A DNA stretch of 64,000 nucleotides from Nonomuraea wenchangensis. GTDB lineage: Bacteria > Actinomycetota > Actinomycetes > Streptosporangiales > Streptosporangiaceae. Made by a program: the position numbers and the translations under genes. This document shows positions 52,567-61,317 of this stretch, one piece after another (the first letter of the stretch is position 1; each line of letters opens with the position of its first letter). The stretch covers positions 1 to 64,000 of the forward strand of contig NZ_FOHX01000011.1 in the NCBI RefSeq assembly GCF_900111685.1, read 5' to 3'. The notes under the pieces are model-generated. The model was not told where the DNA came from. It did not search any database and saw only the letters and a list, made by a program, of their open reading frames with translations.

Positions 52567-54723
52567 ATGGGCTCGCGAAACCGGTCTATTCGGTTCAAGA
52601 TCTTCTTATTGCTGCTGCTACCCCTCCTGTCTCTGAGCGCGCTCTGGGGTTTCGTCCTCAACCTCACCATGGGCGACGCCCAGTCACTGCTCCGCGGCGG
52701 CACGCTCTACCGGACCATCGGCGTCGCCTCCTCCGACCTGAGCATTCAGCTCCAGGCCGAGCGCATGCGCACCGCCGAGGCGCTCACGACGCGTGAGCTC
52801 ACCGATGTCCTCGGCGCCCAGCGCGCCCGTACCGACCGCGCGGTCGAGGACCTCCGCCACGCCGTCGCCGAGGCCGGAGGAAGCGCCGCCGCCGACGTGA
52901 GCGGCCCGCTGAGCGCCCTCTGGCCCGCGCTCGACCGGCTCGGCCCCGTCAGGGCGGACATCGACGCCGGGCGCGGCTCCCGCCTGGCCGGGCTGAACGC
53001 GTACAACACCATCGTGGACGCGCTGTTCACCGTCTACGCCCGGCTGCTCACCATCAACGACCTGGCCATCGTCCAGCAGGCCACCGCGGTGCAGAACATG
53101 GGCCTGGCCAGGGAGTACATCGCCAGGGAGCAGGCGCTCGTCCTCATGGGGATCGGCCTGCAGCGCCTCACCGGATCCGAGGTCTCCGCCTTCACCGAGT
53201 ACGCCGCCTCCCGCCGCTTCCTGCACGCCCGCGGCCTCGCCGGTCTCGACGTGGAGCTGCGGCGGCCGTACGAGCGGCTCTTCGCCTCCGACACCTTCCA
53301 GACCTTCATCGCCATGGAGGCGCGGATCGCCCAGACCGGCACGCCGCCCACGAACGGCGCCGCCTGGACCGACACCCTCGACAAGCTCAGCGCCCAGCTC
53401 GACAGGGACGCCAGGATCGCCTCCGAGGCCCTGGCCGCGCGCACCTCCGACACCGCCTCCGCCACCGTCGCCCAGATCGCCGTCGCGGGCGGCATCGGGT
53501 TGATCGCGGTGCTCGCGTCGATCATCATCTCTGTACGCTTCGGCCGCCGCCTGGCCGGAGAGCTCGGCGGGCTGCGCGCGGCCGCGGTCGAGCTGTCGGA
53601 GCGCCGCCTGCCCGATCTCGTGGCCAGGCTGCGCAAGGGCGAGGACGTCGACGTGAAGAAGGAGGCCAAGGCGATCAAGGTCAGCGGATCCGCGGAGATC
53701 ACCGACGTGGCCAGGGCCTTCGGCTCCGTGCAGCGCACCGCCGTCAACGCGGCCGTCGGCCAGGCCGCGCTGCGCCGCGGCGTCGGCCAGGTCTTCCTCA
53801 ACCTCGCCCGGCGCAAGCAGGGCCTGCTGCACCGCCAGCTCGCGCTGCTCGACGGCATGCAGCGGCGCACCCACGACCCCGACAAGCTCGAAGAGCTCTT
53901 CCGCCTCGACCACCTGACCACCCGCATGCGGCGGCACGCCGAGAGCCTGATCGTGCTCTCCGGCGCCGCGCCCGGCCGCGCCTGGCGCAAGCCCGTGCCG
54001 GTGATCGACATCGTCCGGGCCGCCGTCGCCGAGGTCGAGGACTACACCAGGGTCGAGGTCCAGGCCATGCCGGTCAGCGCCTTCGACGGCGCCGCCGCCG
54101 CCGACCTCACCCACCTCGTCGCCGAGATCATCGAGAACGCCACCATCTACTCGCCGCCGGACACCGTCGTCCAGGTGCGCGGCGACCAGGTCAGCAACGG
54201 CTACGCCATCGAGATCGAGGACAAGGGCCTCGGCCTGTCCACCACCGAGTACGCGGCCACCAACCGCATGCTCGCCAACCCGCCCGAGTTCGACCTGGCC
54301 GACAGCGACCGGCTCGGCCTGTTCGTGGTGGCGCGGCTCGCCGAACGGCACGGGATCAAGGTCATGCTGCGGCGCTCGCCCTTCGGCGGCACCGTGGCCA
54401 TCGTCCTGGTGCCGCGGTCCCTGGTGACCGAGCAGAGCGCGCTGACGGCCGGCAGCGGCGGCGAGGAGATGGCCGCGGTGCCGAGCCGTACGAGGAAGAA
54501 GGCGCTCGCGGTCGTGACCTCGGGCACCCACAAGGGGCTGCCCCGGCGGGTACGCCAGGCCGGCCTCTCGCCCAGGCTCGCGGAGGCGCCCAAGAGCCCG
54601 CCGCAGCCGCCCGCTGAGGAGAAGCCCGCCGAACGCTCTCCCGACGAGGTCCGCGACCTGTTCTCCGCCTTCCAGCGGGGAACCCAACGCGCCCGAGAAG
54701 AAGCCTCTGAGGAGGGGCCATGA
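52567..54723 (+). CDS. cvnA: Conservon sensor kinase CvnA
   Basis: A 718-residue membrane sensor: TM1 (IFLLLLLPLLSLSALWGFVL), an extracytoplasmic nitrate/nitrite-sensor-like helical domain (~40-310), TM2 (AVAGGIGLIAVLASIIISVR), a HAMP-like linker, a DHp-like helix with LDHLTTRMRRHAESLIVLSG and an HATPase domain (LVAEIIENATIYS, EIEDKGLGLS, RLGLFVVARLAERHG). A Pro-rich tail ends with RSPDEVRDLFSAFQRGTQ. ATG 52567 has GAGG 7 bases upstream. Conservons are four-gene units in which CvnA, B, C and D form a G-protein-like membrane complex influencing development and secondary metabolism in Streptomyces. Confidence 0.92.
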   Translation: MGSRNRSIRFKIFLLLLLPLLSLSALWGFVLNLTMGDAQSLLRGGTLYRTIGVASSDLSIQLQAERMRTAEALTTRELTDVLGAQRARTDRAVEDLRHAVAEAGGSAAADVSGPLSALWPALDRLGPVRADIDAGRGSRLAGLNAYNTIVDALFTVYARLLTINDLAIVQQATAVQNMGLAREYIAREQALVLMGIGLQRLTGSEVSAFTEYAASRRFLHARGLAGLDVELRRPYERLFASDTFQTFIAMEARIAQTGTPPTNGAAWTDTLDKLSAQLDRDARIASEALAARTSDTASATVAQIAVAGGIGLIAVLASIIISVRFGRRLAGELGGLRAAAVELSERRLPDLVARLRKGEDVDVKKEAKAIKVSGSAEITDVARAFGSVQRTAVNAAVGQAALRRGVGQVFLNLARRKQGLLHRQLALLDGMQRRTHDPDKLEELFRLDHLTTRMRRHAESLIVLSGAAPGRAWRKPVPVIDIVRAAVAEVEDYTRVEVQAMPVSAFDGAAAADLTHLVAEIIENATIYSPPDTVVQVRGDQVSNGYAIEIEDKGLGLSTTEYAATNRMLANPPEFDLADSDRLGLFVVARLAERHGIKVMLRRSPFGGTVAIVLVPRSLVTEQSALTAGSGGEEMAAVPSRTRKKALAVVTSGTHKGLPRRVRQAGLSPRLAEAPKSPPQPPAEEKPAERSPDEVRDLFSAFQRGTQRAREEASEEGP

Positions 54724-54736
54724 GTAAGGGGGATGC

Positions 54737-55144
54737 ATGAGTGTGCCGACCACCAACACAGGTGAGCTGAACTGGCTGCTTGACGACCTGACGACGCGGG
54801 TCGCGGCGGTGCGCCAGGCGGTCATCCTGTCGACCGACGGGCTGGCGATCGGATACTCCAAGGGGCTCATCCGGGAGGACGCCGAGCACCTGTCGGCCGT
54901 GGCGGCCGGTTTCCAGAGCCTGGCCCGCGGCACGGGGCGCCACTTCGGCGGCGGCGACGTGCGCCAGACCATCGTGGAGATGGAGTCGGCGTTCCTGTTC
55001 GTGACCGCGGCGGGGCAGGGCACCTGCCTGGCCGTGATCGCCGAGGCGAACGTGGACGTCGGGCACATCGCGTACGAGATGGCGATGCTGGTCAAGCGGG
55101 TGGGCCAGCACATCACCACCAACCCGCGCGCTGGAGCGTCATGA
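54737..55144 (+). CDS. cvnB: Roadblock/LC7-domain protein CvnB
   Basis: A 135-residue roadblock/LC7 protein: LNWLLDDLTTRVAAVRQAV, LSTDGLAIGYSKGL, then the strand ESAFLFVTAAGQGTCLAVIA. Such proteins act as GTPase-interacting (MglB-like) factors and dimerise. It starts 13 bases after cvnA and its stop overlaps the cvnC start (ATGA). In conservons it is thought to regulate the CvnD GTPase. Confidence 0.94.
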   Translation: MSVPTTNTGELNWLLDDLTTRVAAVRQAVILSTDGLAIGYSKGLIREDAEHLSAVAAGFQSLARGTGRHFGGGDVRQTIVEMESAFLFVTAAGQGTCLAVIAEANVDVGHIAYEMAMLVKRVGQHITTNPRAGAS

Positions 55145-55506
55145 GCGACAGCCCGCAGTGGTTCGATGAGGAGGCCGGACCCGTCGTCCGGCCCTATGCT
55201 CTCATCCGTGGCCGTACGCGTCCCTCCGGGGACGTGTTCGACCTCGTCGCGATCGTGCGCGCCGTCGGCGAGACGCCGACCGGCGAGCTCGGTCCCGAGC
55301 AGCAACTGATCCTGCGGGCTGCCCGGGCTCCGATCTCGGTGGCCGACCTGGCCGTCGAGCTGGACCTGCCCGTCGGCGTCGTCCGGGTGCTCCTGGGCGA
55401 CCTGCGTGACCACGGCCTCATCTCGGTGTCATCGCCCTCCGCCGGAGGCTCGCGCACGAACGAGCGCATTCTCAAGGAAGTGATCAATGGACTCCGTGCT
55501 CTCTGA
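55141..55506 (+). CDS. cvnC: DUF742 protein CvnC
   Basis: A 121-residue DUF742 protein with the invariant start region DEEAGPVVRPYALIRGRTRP and a winged-helix-like second half (ISVADLAVELDLPVGVVRVL, then DLRDHGLISV), ending in LKEVINGLRAL. Despite the HTH-like fold it is regarded as a component of the CvnABCD membrane complex rather than a proven DNA-binding protein. It overlaps cvnB by 4 bases and cvnD by 20. Confidence 0.94.
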   Translation: MSDSPQWFDEEAGPVVRPYALIRGRTRPSGDVFDLVAIVRAVGETPTGELGPEQQLILRAARAPISVADLAVELDLPVGVVRVLLGDLRDHGLISVSSPSAGGSRTNERILKEVINGLRAL

Positions 55507-56059
55507 GGATCCAGTCGCGCTGAAGATCCTCATCGCCGGCGGCTTCGGCGTCGGCAAGACCACCCTCGTCGGCTCGATCAGCGAGATCAAGCCGCTGCGC
55601 ACGGAGGAGGTGCTCTCCGACCGCGGGGTCGGCGTGGACGACCTCGACGGCGTGGAGGCCAAGACCACCACGACCGTCGCGATGGACTTCGGCCGCATCA
55701 CCATCCGCGAAGGGCTCGTGGTCTACCTGTTCGGCACCCCCGGGCAGGAGCGGTTCTGGTTCATGTGGGACGAGCTGTCCTACGGCGCGTTAGGGGCCGT
55801 GGTGATCGCCGACACCCGGCGGCTCACCGACTGCTTCCCGTCGGTCGACTACTTCGAGCAGCGCGGCACGCCGTTCGTGGTGGCCGTCAACTGCTTCGAG
55901 GGCGCCGACCGGCACAGCGTGGACGACGTGCGCATCGCGCTCGACCTCGACGACGACGTCCCGGTAATGCTGTGCGACGTACGCCGGCGCACCTCGGCCA
56001 AGGAAGTGATGATCACCCTGGTCGAGCACTCCCTGAGGACACTCACCTCGGCGAACTGA
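55487..56059 (+). CDS. cvnD: ATP/GTP-binding protein CvnD
   Basis: A 190-residue small GTPase-like protein of the MglA/CvnD group. The P-loop is AGGFGVGKTTLVGS (residues ~14-27), the switch II-like motif FGTPGQERFWFMWDEL, and the base-recognition region VAVNCFEGAD, which replaces the canonical NKxD with NCFE, as is usual in this family. The ATG lies within the 3' end of cvnC (20-base overlap), indicating translational coupling. Last gene of the conservon; the next gene converges from the other strand. Confidence 0.94.
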   Translation: MDSVLSEDPVALKILIAGGFGVGKTTLVGSISEIKPLRTEEVLSDRGVGVDDLDGVEAKTTTTVAMDFGRITIREGLVVYLFGTPGQERFWFMWDELSYGALGAVVIADTRRLTDCFPSVDYFEQRGTPFVVAVNCFEGADRHSVDDVRIALDLDDDVPVMLCDVRRRTSAKEVMITLVEHSLRTLTSAN

Positions 56060-56089
56060 CGGGCACGCACGACGGCGCGGCTGAGGGCG

Positions 56090-56464
56090 CTACAGCGCCC
56101 TCAGGCCGTTGATCACCTCGCGGAGCAGGCTCTCCGTGGGCGAGGAGGCGCGGTCGCGCTGCGGGCGCACCGCCACCAGGCCGTACTCCAGCAGGTCGCC
56201 CAGCAGCACCCGGATCACGCCGACCGGCAGGCCCACCTCCGAGGCCAGCTCGGCCACCGGCCTGGACTGGCCCGACAGGCTGGCGATCACGCGGCGGTGC
56301 TGGGCGCTCAGCTCGGCGCCCGGCGGGGCGGGCAGCCCCGTCGCGCCGACGTTCGCCAGCAGGTCGAGCGCCGAGGACGCGGGCCTCGTGCGTCCACGCG
56401 CCACCGCGTAGGGCCGCACGACCGGCCCGGCCTCCTCATCGACCCACTCGTGCTCGCGGCTCAC
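56090..56464 (-). CDS. DUF742 protein of a reduced conservon (CvnC-like)
   Basis: A 124-residue DUF742 protein closely resembling CvnC: DEEAGPVVRPYAVARGRTRP, VAELASEVGLPVGVIRVLLG and LLREVINGLRAL. GTG 56464 overlaps the stop of the upstream kinase gene (GTGA), so the two are coupled. It converges on cvnD with a 30-base gap. The expected roadblock and GTPase genes do not accompany it: cvnB would normally separate the kinase and DUF742 genes, and no cvnD follows. Confidence 0.9.
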   Translation of the reverse strand: MSREHEWVDEEAGPVVRPYAVARGRTRPASSALDLLANVGATGLPAPPGAELSAQHRRVIASLSGQSRPVAELASEVGLPVGVIRVLLGDLLEYGLVAVRPQRDRASSPTESLLREVINGLRAL

Positions 56465-59001
56465 GACTGAGATCCCCCATCCTGGTCGCTGTCCTGCCGG
56501 CCGCGCTGCCACCCGGACTGGAGCGAGGAGAGCAACGCCCTGGCCTCCTCGGGTGAGCGCTCCGGCGGCGCGGGCGCGGGCTCCGGGGGCGGCGCCTCCT
56601 TGAGGCGCGGCGGCAGGCCGTTCTGGCGCTGTCTGCGGGGCAGGCCCGTCGGGGGCCGACCGTCGGCGGCCTGGGGCGGGCCCGCCTGCTCGGCGGGCTT
56701 CGGCGCGCTCGTACGCGCCCGCCGCGGCAGAACCGCCGGCCCGTCACTGTCACGCACCGGCGAAACGGCAGGACCGCCGGCGCCCCGGAACGGGGAGACC
56801 GCGGGCACGTCGTCGCCGCCGCCGAAAGGCGCTTCGCCGCCCCGGAACGGGGAGACCGCGGGCGCGTCGCCGCCGAACAGGGAGGGCGGGGCGGGGTCCA
56901 GGCTTGGCCGGGGGCCGAGCTCGTCGTCCATGGGCTGCGCGGGTTGCGGGAGGGCGGGGCCGCGTCTGCTGGTGTGGACGCGGCGCGGCAGACCACCGTT
57001 CGCCGCGATGCCGTTGCCCGCGATGCCGTTGCCCGCGATGCCGTTGCCCGCGATGCCGTTGCCCGCCGGGCCGTCCGTACGCACCACCGACACGGACACC
57101 GGCTCGAAGTCCAGCGCCTGCGGCGGCGTCACCAGCGGCTCCACGAGCGAGCCCGGGACGAGCACGATGGCGGTGGTGCCGCCGTACGGCGACGGCTTCA
57201 GCGTCACCTTGATCCCGTGCCTGGCCGCCAGCATGCCGACGACCGCGAACCCCAGGCGCTCGGTCTGCGCCGCGTCGAACTCCGGCGGCCTGGCCAGCCG
57301 GCAGTTGATGGCCTGGCGGGTGGCCTCGTCCATGCCGAGACCGCGGTCCTCGATCTCGACGGCGAAGCCCCTGCCCACCATCTCGCCGCGCACCGAGACC
57401 TCGTTGCTGGGCGAGGAGAAGGCGGCGGCGTTCTCGATGAGCTCGGCGAACAGGTGCATGAGGTCGGCGACCGCGGCGCCGGAGACGCCGGCCTCGGGCA
57501 TCGGGTAGACCCGGACCCGGGTGTACTCCTCGACCTGGGCGGCGGCGCCGCTCAGCACGTCCTCCATCGGGATGACGCCGCGCCACCTGCGCCCGGCCGA
57601 GCCGCCCGACAGCAGGACCAGGCCCTCGGCGTGGCGGCGCATGCGGGTGGTCAGGTGGTCGAGCTTGAACAGCCGATCCAGCGCCTCCGGCTCCTCCGTC
57701 TGGCGCTGCATCTCGTCGAGCAGCTTGAGCTGGCGCTGCAGCAGCGACTGGCTGCGGCGGGCCAGGTTGCGCAGCGCCTCCGACAGGCCCTCGCGGAGGT
57801 GGGCCTGCTCGACCGCGGCGTCCACGGCCGTGCTCTGCACGCTGTCGAAGGCCGCCGCGAGGTCGGCGACCTCGCTGGTGGCGTTCCTGCCCACCCTGAT
57901 GGGCGGCGCCTCAGCCTCGATGTCCACGCGCTCGCCCTTGCGCAGTTTCGCCACGACGTCGGGGAGCCTGATCTCGGCCAGGTCCAGCGCGGTACGCCGG
58001 AGCGCCGCGAGCTCGCGGGTGATGCGGCGGCCGAACCGTACCGAGATGAAGATGGAGACGATGACCGCGACGAGGCCGAGCGCGCCCGCGACGGCGGCCT
58101 GGACGACGATGGCGATGCCGGCCGGCTCCATCCGGGACAGCAGCCGGTCGCCGGCGCGCCAGATGGCCTCCTGGTATTCCTCCTGCACCTGGTTGGCGAT
58201 GCCGCGCCAGAGCTCGACGTCCAGCGGCTGGCCGCCGATGGTGCTCTCCACCAGGTTCTCCATGGTGACGTACCTGGGGGAGTAGTAGATCCGCTCGAAG
58301 GGGGCGCGCAGCTCGGTGTCGAGGTTGGCCAGCGCCTTCGGGAACAGGTACGTCCTGGAGCCGTCGATGCCGGCCAGCATGTGGAGGTCGTGCATGGTCG
58401 CCCGGCCGTTCGAGGCGATGATCAGCGCGTGCTCGCGGCTGAGCAGCTCGCGTACCTCGTCGGCGGCGATCACGCCCTGGGCCTGGAGGGAGAGCTCGAC
58501 GTCGGTGCTCATGTTGAGCCGCGAGTACAGCAGGTGGATCTCGTCGGAGATCCTGGCGAACTCGGTGACCAGGCTGCCGGGGGTGAGCCGGCGCTCGTCC
58601 ACCTTGCGGCGGATGTCCGGGATCCGGTCGATGGCCGAGAAGACCGTCTGGAGCTGGCTCTTCATGTCCGGCGTCAGCGCCGCCTGGACGTCCTCGGCGG
58701 CCGCGCTCTGTGTCAGGCGCTTCCTGCTCGCGTCCACCTTGGCGCGGGAGTCGGCCAGGGCGCGGGGATCGGTGATGTTGTTCCCGATGCGCTCGGCGGA
58801 GGCCAGGCGCTCCTGCTGGAGGTTGCCGATCAGGCCGTCGGAGTTGTTGATGACGCCGGTCCAGATGGTCTCGACCTTGAGCAGGTTGAGCGCCGCTCCC
58901 GCCGTGGTGCTCGCGGCGAAGCCCCACAGTGCGACCAGGGAGACCAACGGGATGACGAGCAGCGTCGAGATCTTGAATCGGATGGATCTGCCCGATGCCA
59001 T
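56461..59001 (-). CDS. CvnA-like sensor kinase of a reduced conservon
   Basis: An 846-residue membrane sensor homologous to the CvnA at 52567: TM1 (ISTLLVIPLVSLVALWGFAA), a nitrate-sensor-like domain with LSREHALIIASNGRATMHDL, TM2 (VQAAVAGALGLVAVIVSIFI), DHp-like LDHLTTRMRRHAEGLVLLSG and HATPase motifs LFAELIENAAAFS, EIEDRGLGMD and RLGFAVVGMLAARHGIK. The C-terminal ~260 residues are low complexity with GNGIA repeats and PAVSPFRG repeats, ending in RSPEEARALLSSLQSGWQ. ATG 59001 has GGGAG 8 bases upstream. Without its own CvnB and CvnD it may share those of the facing conservon. Confidence 0.92.
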   Translation of the reverse strand: MASGRSIRFKISTLLVIPLVSLVALWGFAASTTAGAALNLLKVETIWTGVINNSDGLIGNLQQERLASAERIGNNITDPRALADSRAKVDASRKRLTQSAAAEDVQAALTPDMKSQLQTVFSAIDRIPDIRRKVDERRLTPGSLVTEFARISDEIHLLYSRLNMSTDVELSLQAQGVIAADEVRELLSREHALIIASNGRATMHDLHMLAGIDGSRTYLFPKALANLDTELRAPFERIYYSPRYVTMENLVESTIGGQPLDVELWRGIANQVQEEYQEAIWRAGDRLLSRMEPAGIAIVVQAAVAGALGLVAVIVSIFISVRFGRRITRELAALRRTALDLAEIRLPDVVAKLRKGERVDIEAEAPPIRVGRNATSEVADLAAAFDSVQSTAVDAAVEQAHLREGLSEALRNLARRSQSLLQRQLKLLDEMQRQTEEPEALDRLFKLDHLTTRMRRHAEGLVLLSGGSAGRRWRGVIPMEDVLSGAAAQVEEYTRVRVYPMPEAGVSGAAVADLMHLFAELIENAAAFSSPSNEVSVRGEMVGRGFAVEIEDRGLGMDEATRQAINCRLARPPEFDAAQTERLGFAVVGMLAARHGIKVTLKPSPYGGTTAIVLVPGSLVEPLVTPPQALDFEPVSVSVVRTDGPAGNGIAGNGIAGNGIAGNGIAANGGLPRRVHTSRRGPALPQPAQPMDDELGPRPSLDPAPPSLFGGDAPAVSPFRGGEAPFGGGDDVPAVSPFRGAGGPAVSPVRDSDGPAVLPRRARTSAPKPAEQAGPPQAADGRPPTGLPRRQRQNGLPPRLKEAPPPEPAPAPPERSPEEARALLSSLQSGWQRGRQDSDQDGGSQS
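56998..57072 (-). repeat. 15-bp tandem repeat in the CvnA-like gene
   Basis: The unit GTTGCCCGCGATGCC is perfect at 57013-57027, 57028-57042 and 57043-57057, flanked by degenerate units at 56998-57012 and 57058-57072. In the coding direction it encodes GNGIA repeats in the cytoplasmic tail. Confidence 0.9.
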
Positions 59002-59166
59002 GACACCTGCTCCCGGATAGAAGATCGCGGGAGAGAATAGCATTGAAACGCCTGGTTTTAAGATCGACTAGCGATAAATCTGTGATATGTCGGGAAATCT
59101 GCGGCTTTGGGGCCCCTGGTGGCACCCCATGTGAGCTGCCGGAAACCGTCCGATCCCGCCCCGGCG

Positions 59167-59841
59167 TCAGGCCGCCGTCGTCAGCCCGCTCCGCACCGGG
59201 GTGGCCGGCCGGACCAGGGCGGGGCGCCGCCGCCACGACAGCCACGCCAGCCAGAACGCCAGCACGCCCAGCAGCGTCACCTCGGCCCCCAGCAGCAGCC
59301 GCTCCACGAGCCCGATCATGACCCGCTCCCCCGGCAGGGCCACGTACGTGATCGCCAGCAGCCCGAACCCCCCGGCCAGCGTCACCCACTCGACGACCCG
59401 CGCCACGGGCTTCCACGCGGCGTCCGCGTTGAGCCGGGGCACCAGGAGCGCCCCGGCGGCCGGCAGGCTCACGAAGGCGGCGACGGAGACGTACCGGTGG
59501 ACCTGCGCCGCCAGGTCGAGGTTCTGCCCGATCGGCGTCGTCGGGATGACCGCCGCCACCACCAGCGCCCCCGACCACAGAAGGAGCAGGCGCTCCGGCA
59601 AGCCTCTCACCGGAGCGCCCGCGGACCGCAGCCCCGCCAACAGGGCCAGCGACCCGAGCCCGAGCACCGCCATCGCGACCTCCGTGACGCCCCCGCGGTC
59701 GGAGACGGCGTACTCGCTGATGGTCACGTTCATGGGGTCGAGGTAGGGGTCCGGGCCGAGCTGACCGGCCACCACCGCGATCACCGCGAACACGATCGAG
59801 CCACAGGCGGCGGCCGGGAGGAGCTTCTTTGCTGCGGTCAT
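59167..59841 (-). CDS. DUF998 membrane protein
   Basis: A 224-residue integral membrane protein with six to seven hydrophobic segments, starting MTAAKKLLPAAACGSIVFAV. The conserved DUF998 features are PMNVTISEYAVSDRGGV in the first loop, AVIPTTPIGQN and VHRYVSVAAFVSLPAAGALL. Function of the family is unknown. ATG 59841 is preferred over the longer frame to 59940, whose extra N-terminus is Arg-rich and non-membrane. It ends in a short basic tail. No obvious operon partner. Confidence 0.82.
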   Translation of the reverse strand: MTAAKKLLPAAACGSIVFAVIAVVAGQLGPDPYLDPMNVTISEYAVSDRGGVTEVAMAVLGLGSLALLAGLRSAGAPVRGLPERLLLLWSGALVVAAVIPTTPIGQNLDLAAQVHRYVSVAAFVSLPAAGALLVPRLNADAAWKPVARVVEWVTLAGGFGLLAITYVALPGERVMIGLVERLLLGAEVTLLGVLAFWLAWLSWRRRPALVRPATPVRSGLTTAA

Positions 59842-59997
59842 GACACCACCATCCCGCCGCCGCCCCTCCCCCGGCATCCGGCGCCACCCCCGGTCCGCCC
59901 CTGACCCGACCCTGACCTCCTCAGGGTTCCGGGCGCGCAAAGGACCGCGCAGCGTGCCCGGGTCTGGTGGGCGCGCTGCGCGGCGTGCGGGGAAGGA

Positions 59998-61134
59998 TCA
60001 GCCGGTACGGAGGGTGAGCCCGTACGCGCTCAGAGCCTCATTGACCGGCTGGTGGTAGGTGGTGCCGCCGACCGAGCAGTTGCCCGAGCCGCCCGAGGTC
60101 ATGCCCTGGGCCTGGTTGCCCGAGATGAACGAGCCGCCGGAGTCGCCGGGTTCGGCGCAGGCGCTGGTCCTGGTCAGGCCGGTGACCGTGCCCTGCGAGT
60201 ACCTGACGGAGGCGTTGTGCTGCTGGATGGTGCCGCAGCGCCAGCCGGTGGTGGAGCCGGAGCGGCAGATGGACGCGCCCACGGACGCCTGCGTGGACCC
60301 GCGTACGGTCACGTTCGCGCCGCCGGAGCCGCGCACGTACGGCGTGGCGGTGTTGCCGCTGTCGGCGGCGACCCACGCGTAGTCGTTGCCGGGGAAGGAC
60401 GAGCCCTGGAAGGTGCCGGCCGGGTTCGAGGTCCGGTTGCCGGCCCGGCCGCAGTGCCCGGCCGTGGTGAAGCCCTGGACGCTGCCCTTGGTTACGGGGA
60501 AGCCGACGCTGCACCGGCTGGAGCCGATGTAGTACGGCGCGCCGCCGATGATGTTGATGAAGAGCGTCGGCTGCTCGGCCGTCGCCGCCACGCTCACCGC
60601 GCCGCGGTCCACGCCGGCGGCGGCGACCAGCGCCTCGGCGGCCTCGACCGTGGGGGCCTGGACGGAGACGGTGTTGGTGGTGACGTCGACGTACCAGAGG
60701 GTGGCGCTGTTCTTGGCCTTGCGTGGTGCCTGGTCCAGCTTCTGCTTGACCGCGTCGAGGTCGGCGAGTGAGCGCTGGACGACCACGGGCTGCGCGCCGC
60801 GCGCCGAGATGGCCTGAGCGGCGGCGGCGTCGGTGGTGGCGACGTTGAGCTTGGTGGCGTCGGCGTTGAGCCAGGCGCCGCCGTACGAGCCGCCGAGCTG
60901 GCTGCTCAGCGCGCTCTCCGTGGCGGCGGCGCGTTCCTCGTTGGCGAGCCGGGTGACGACCTGCGCCTCGGAGAGGCCGAGGTCGCGCTCCATGGCGTCG
61001 ATCACGGCCGGGGGGACGGACGGGGAGGCGGACTGAGGCGCGGGTTCTGCCGCTGCCGCGGCCGAGCTGAGGGGGGTGGCCAGGCTGACGGCGAGGATGA
61101 CGCCGCCGGCCAGCGCCCAGCGTTTACTCGACAT
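59998..61134 (-). CDS. Secreted alpha-lytic-type S1 serine protease with propeptide
   Basis: A 378-residue preproprotease. Signal peptide: MSSKRWALAGGVILAVSLAT. Propeptide (~30-190) with an alpha-lytic protease pro-domain pattern (AMERDLGLSEAQVVTRL, LWYVDVTTNTVSVQAPTVEAA). The mature S1E/chymotrypsin-like domain (~195-378) has the triad His in FTTAGHCGRAG, Asp in GNDYAWVA and Ser in CAEPGDSGGSF, with paired cysteines SRCSVGF/GHC and ICRSG/WRCG. It is an extracellular endopeptidase of the streptogrisin type. ATG 61134 has GAGGAG 5 bases upstream. Confidence 0.95.
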   Translation of the reverse strand: MSSKRWALAGGVILAVSLATPLSSAAAAAEPAPQSASPSVPPAVIDAMERDLGLSEAQVVTRLANEERAAATESALSSQLGGSYGGAWLNADATKLNVATTDAAAAQAISARGAQPVVVQRSLADLDAVKQKLDQAPRKAKNSATLWYVDVTTNTVSVQAPTVEAAEALVAAAGVDRGAVSVAATAEQPTLFINIIGGAPYYIGSSRCSVGFPVTKGSVQGFTTAGHCGRAGNRTSNPAGTFQGSSFPGNDYAWVAADSGNTATPYVRGSGGANVTVRGSTQASVGASICRSGSTTGWRCGTIQQHNASVRYSQGTVTGLTRTSACAEPGDSGGSFISGNQAQGMTSGGSGNCSVGGTTYHQPVNEALSAYGLTLRTG

Positions 61135-61317
61135 GTGCACTCCTCGGGTGGGGGTGCTGTCAAGCTAACGGTTGGTAGGGCGGCTGTTCAGATGTTAATG
61201 AGGCCCTATTTCGGTGTTATGGAGGCTTTTTGGCCCTGGTCCAAAAGGTGACATTTACCGCCTTAAAGGTGAACGCCGAGGTAGGCCGGTAAGGTCCCGG
61301 TGCTGGAGGTGTTGTCG

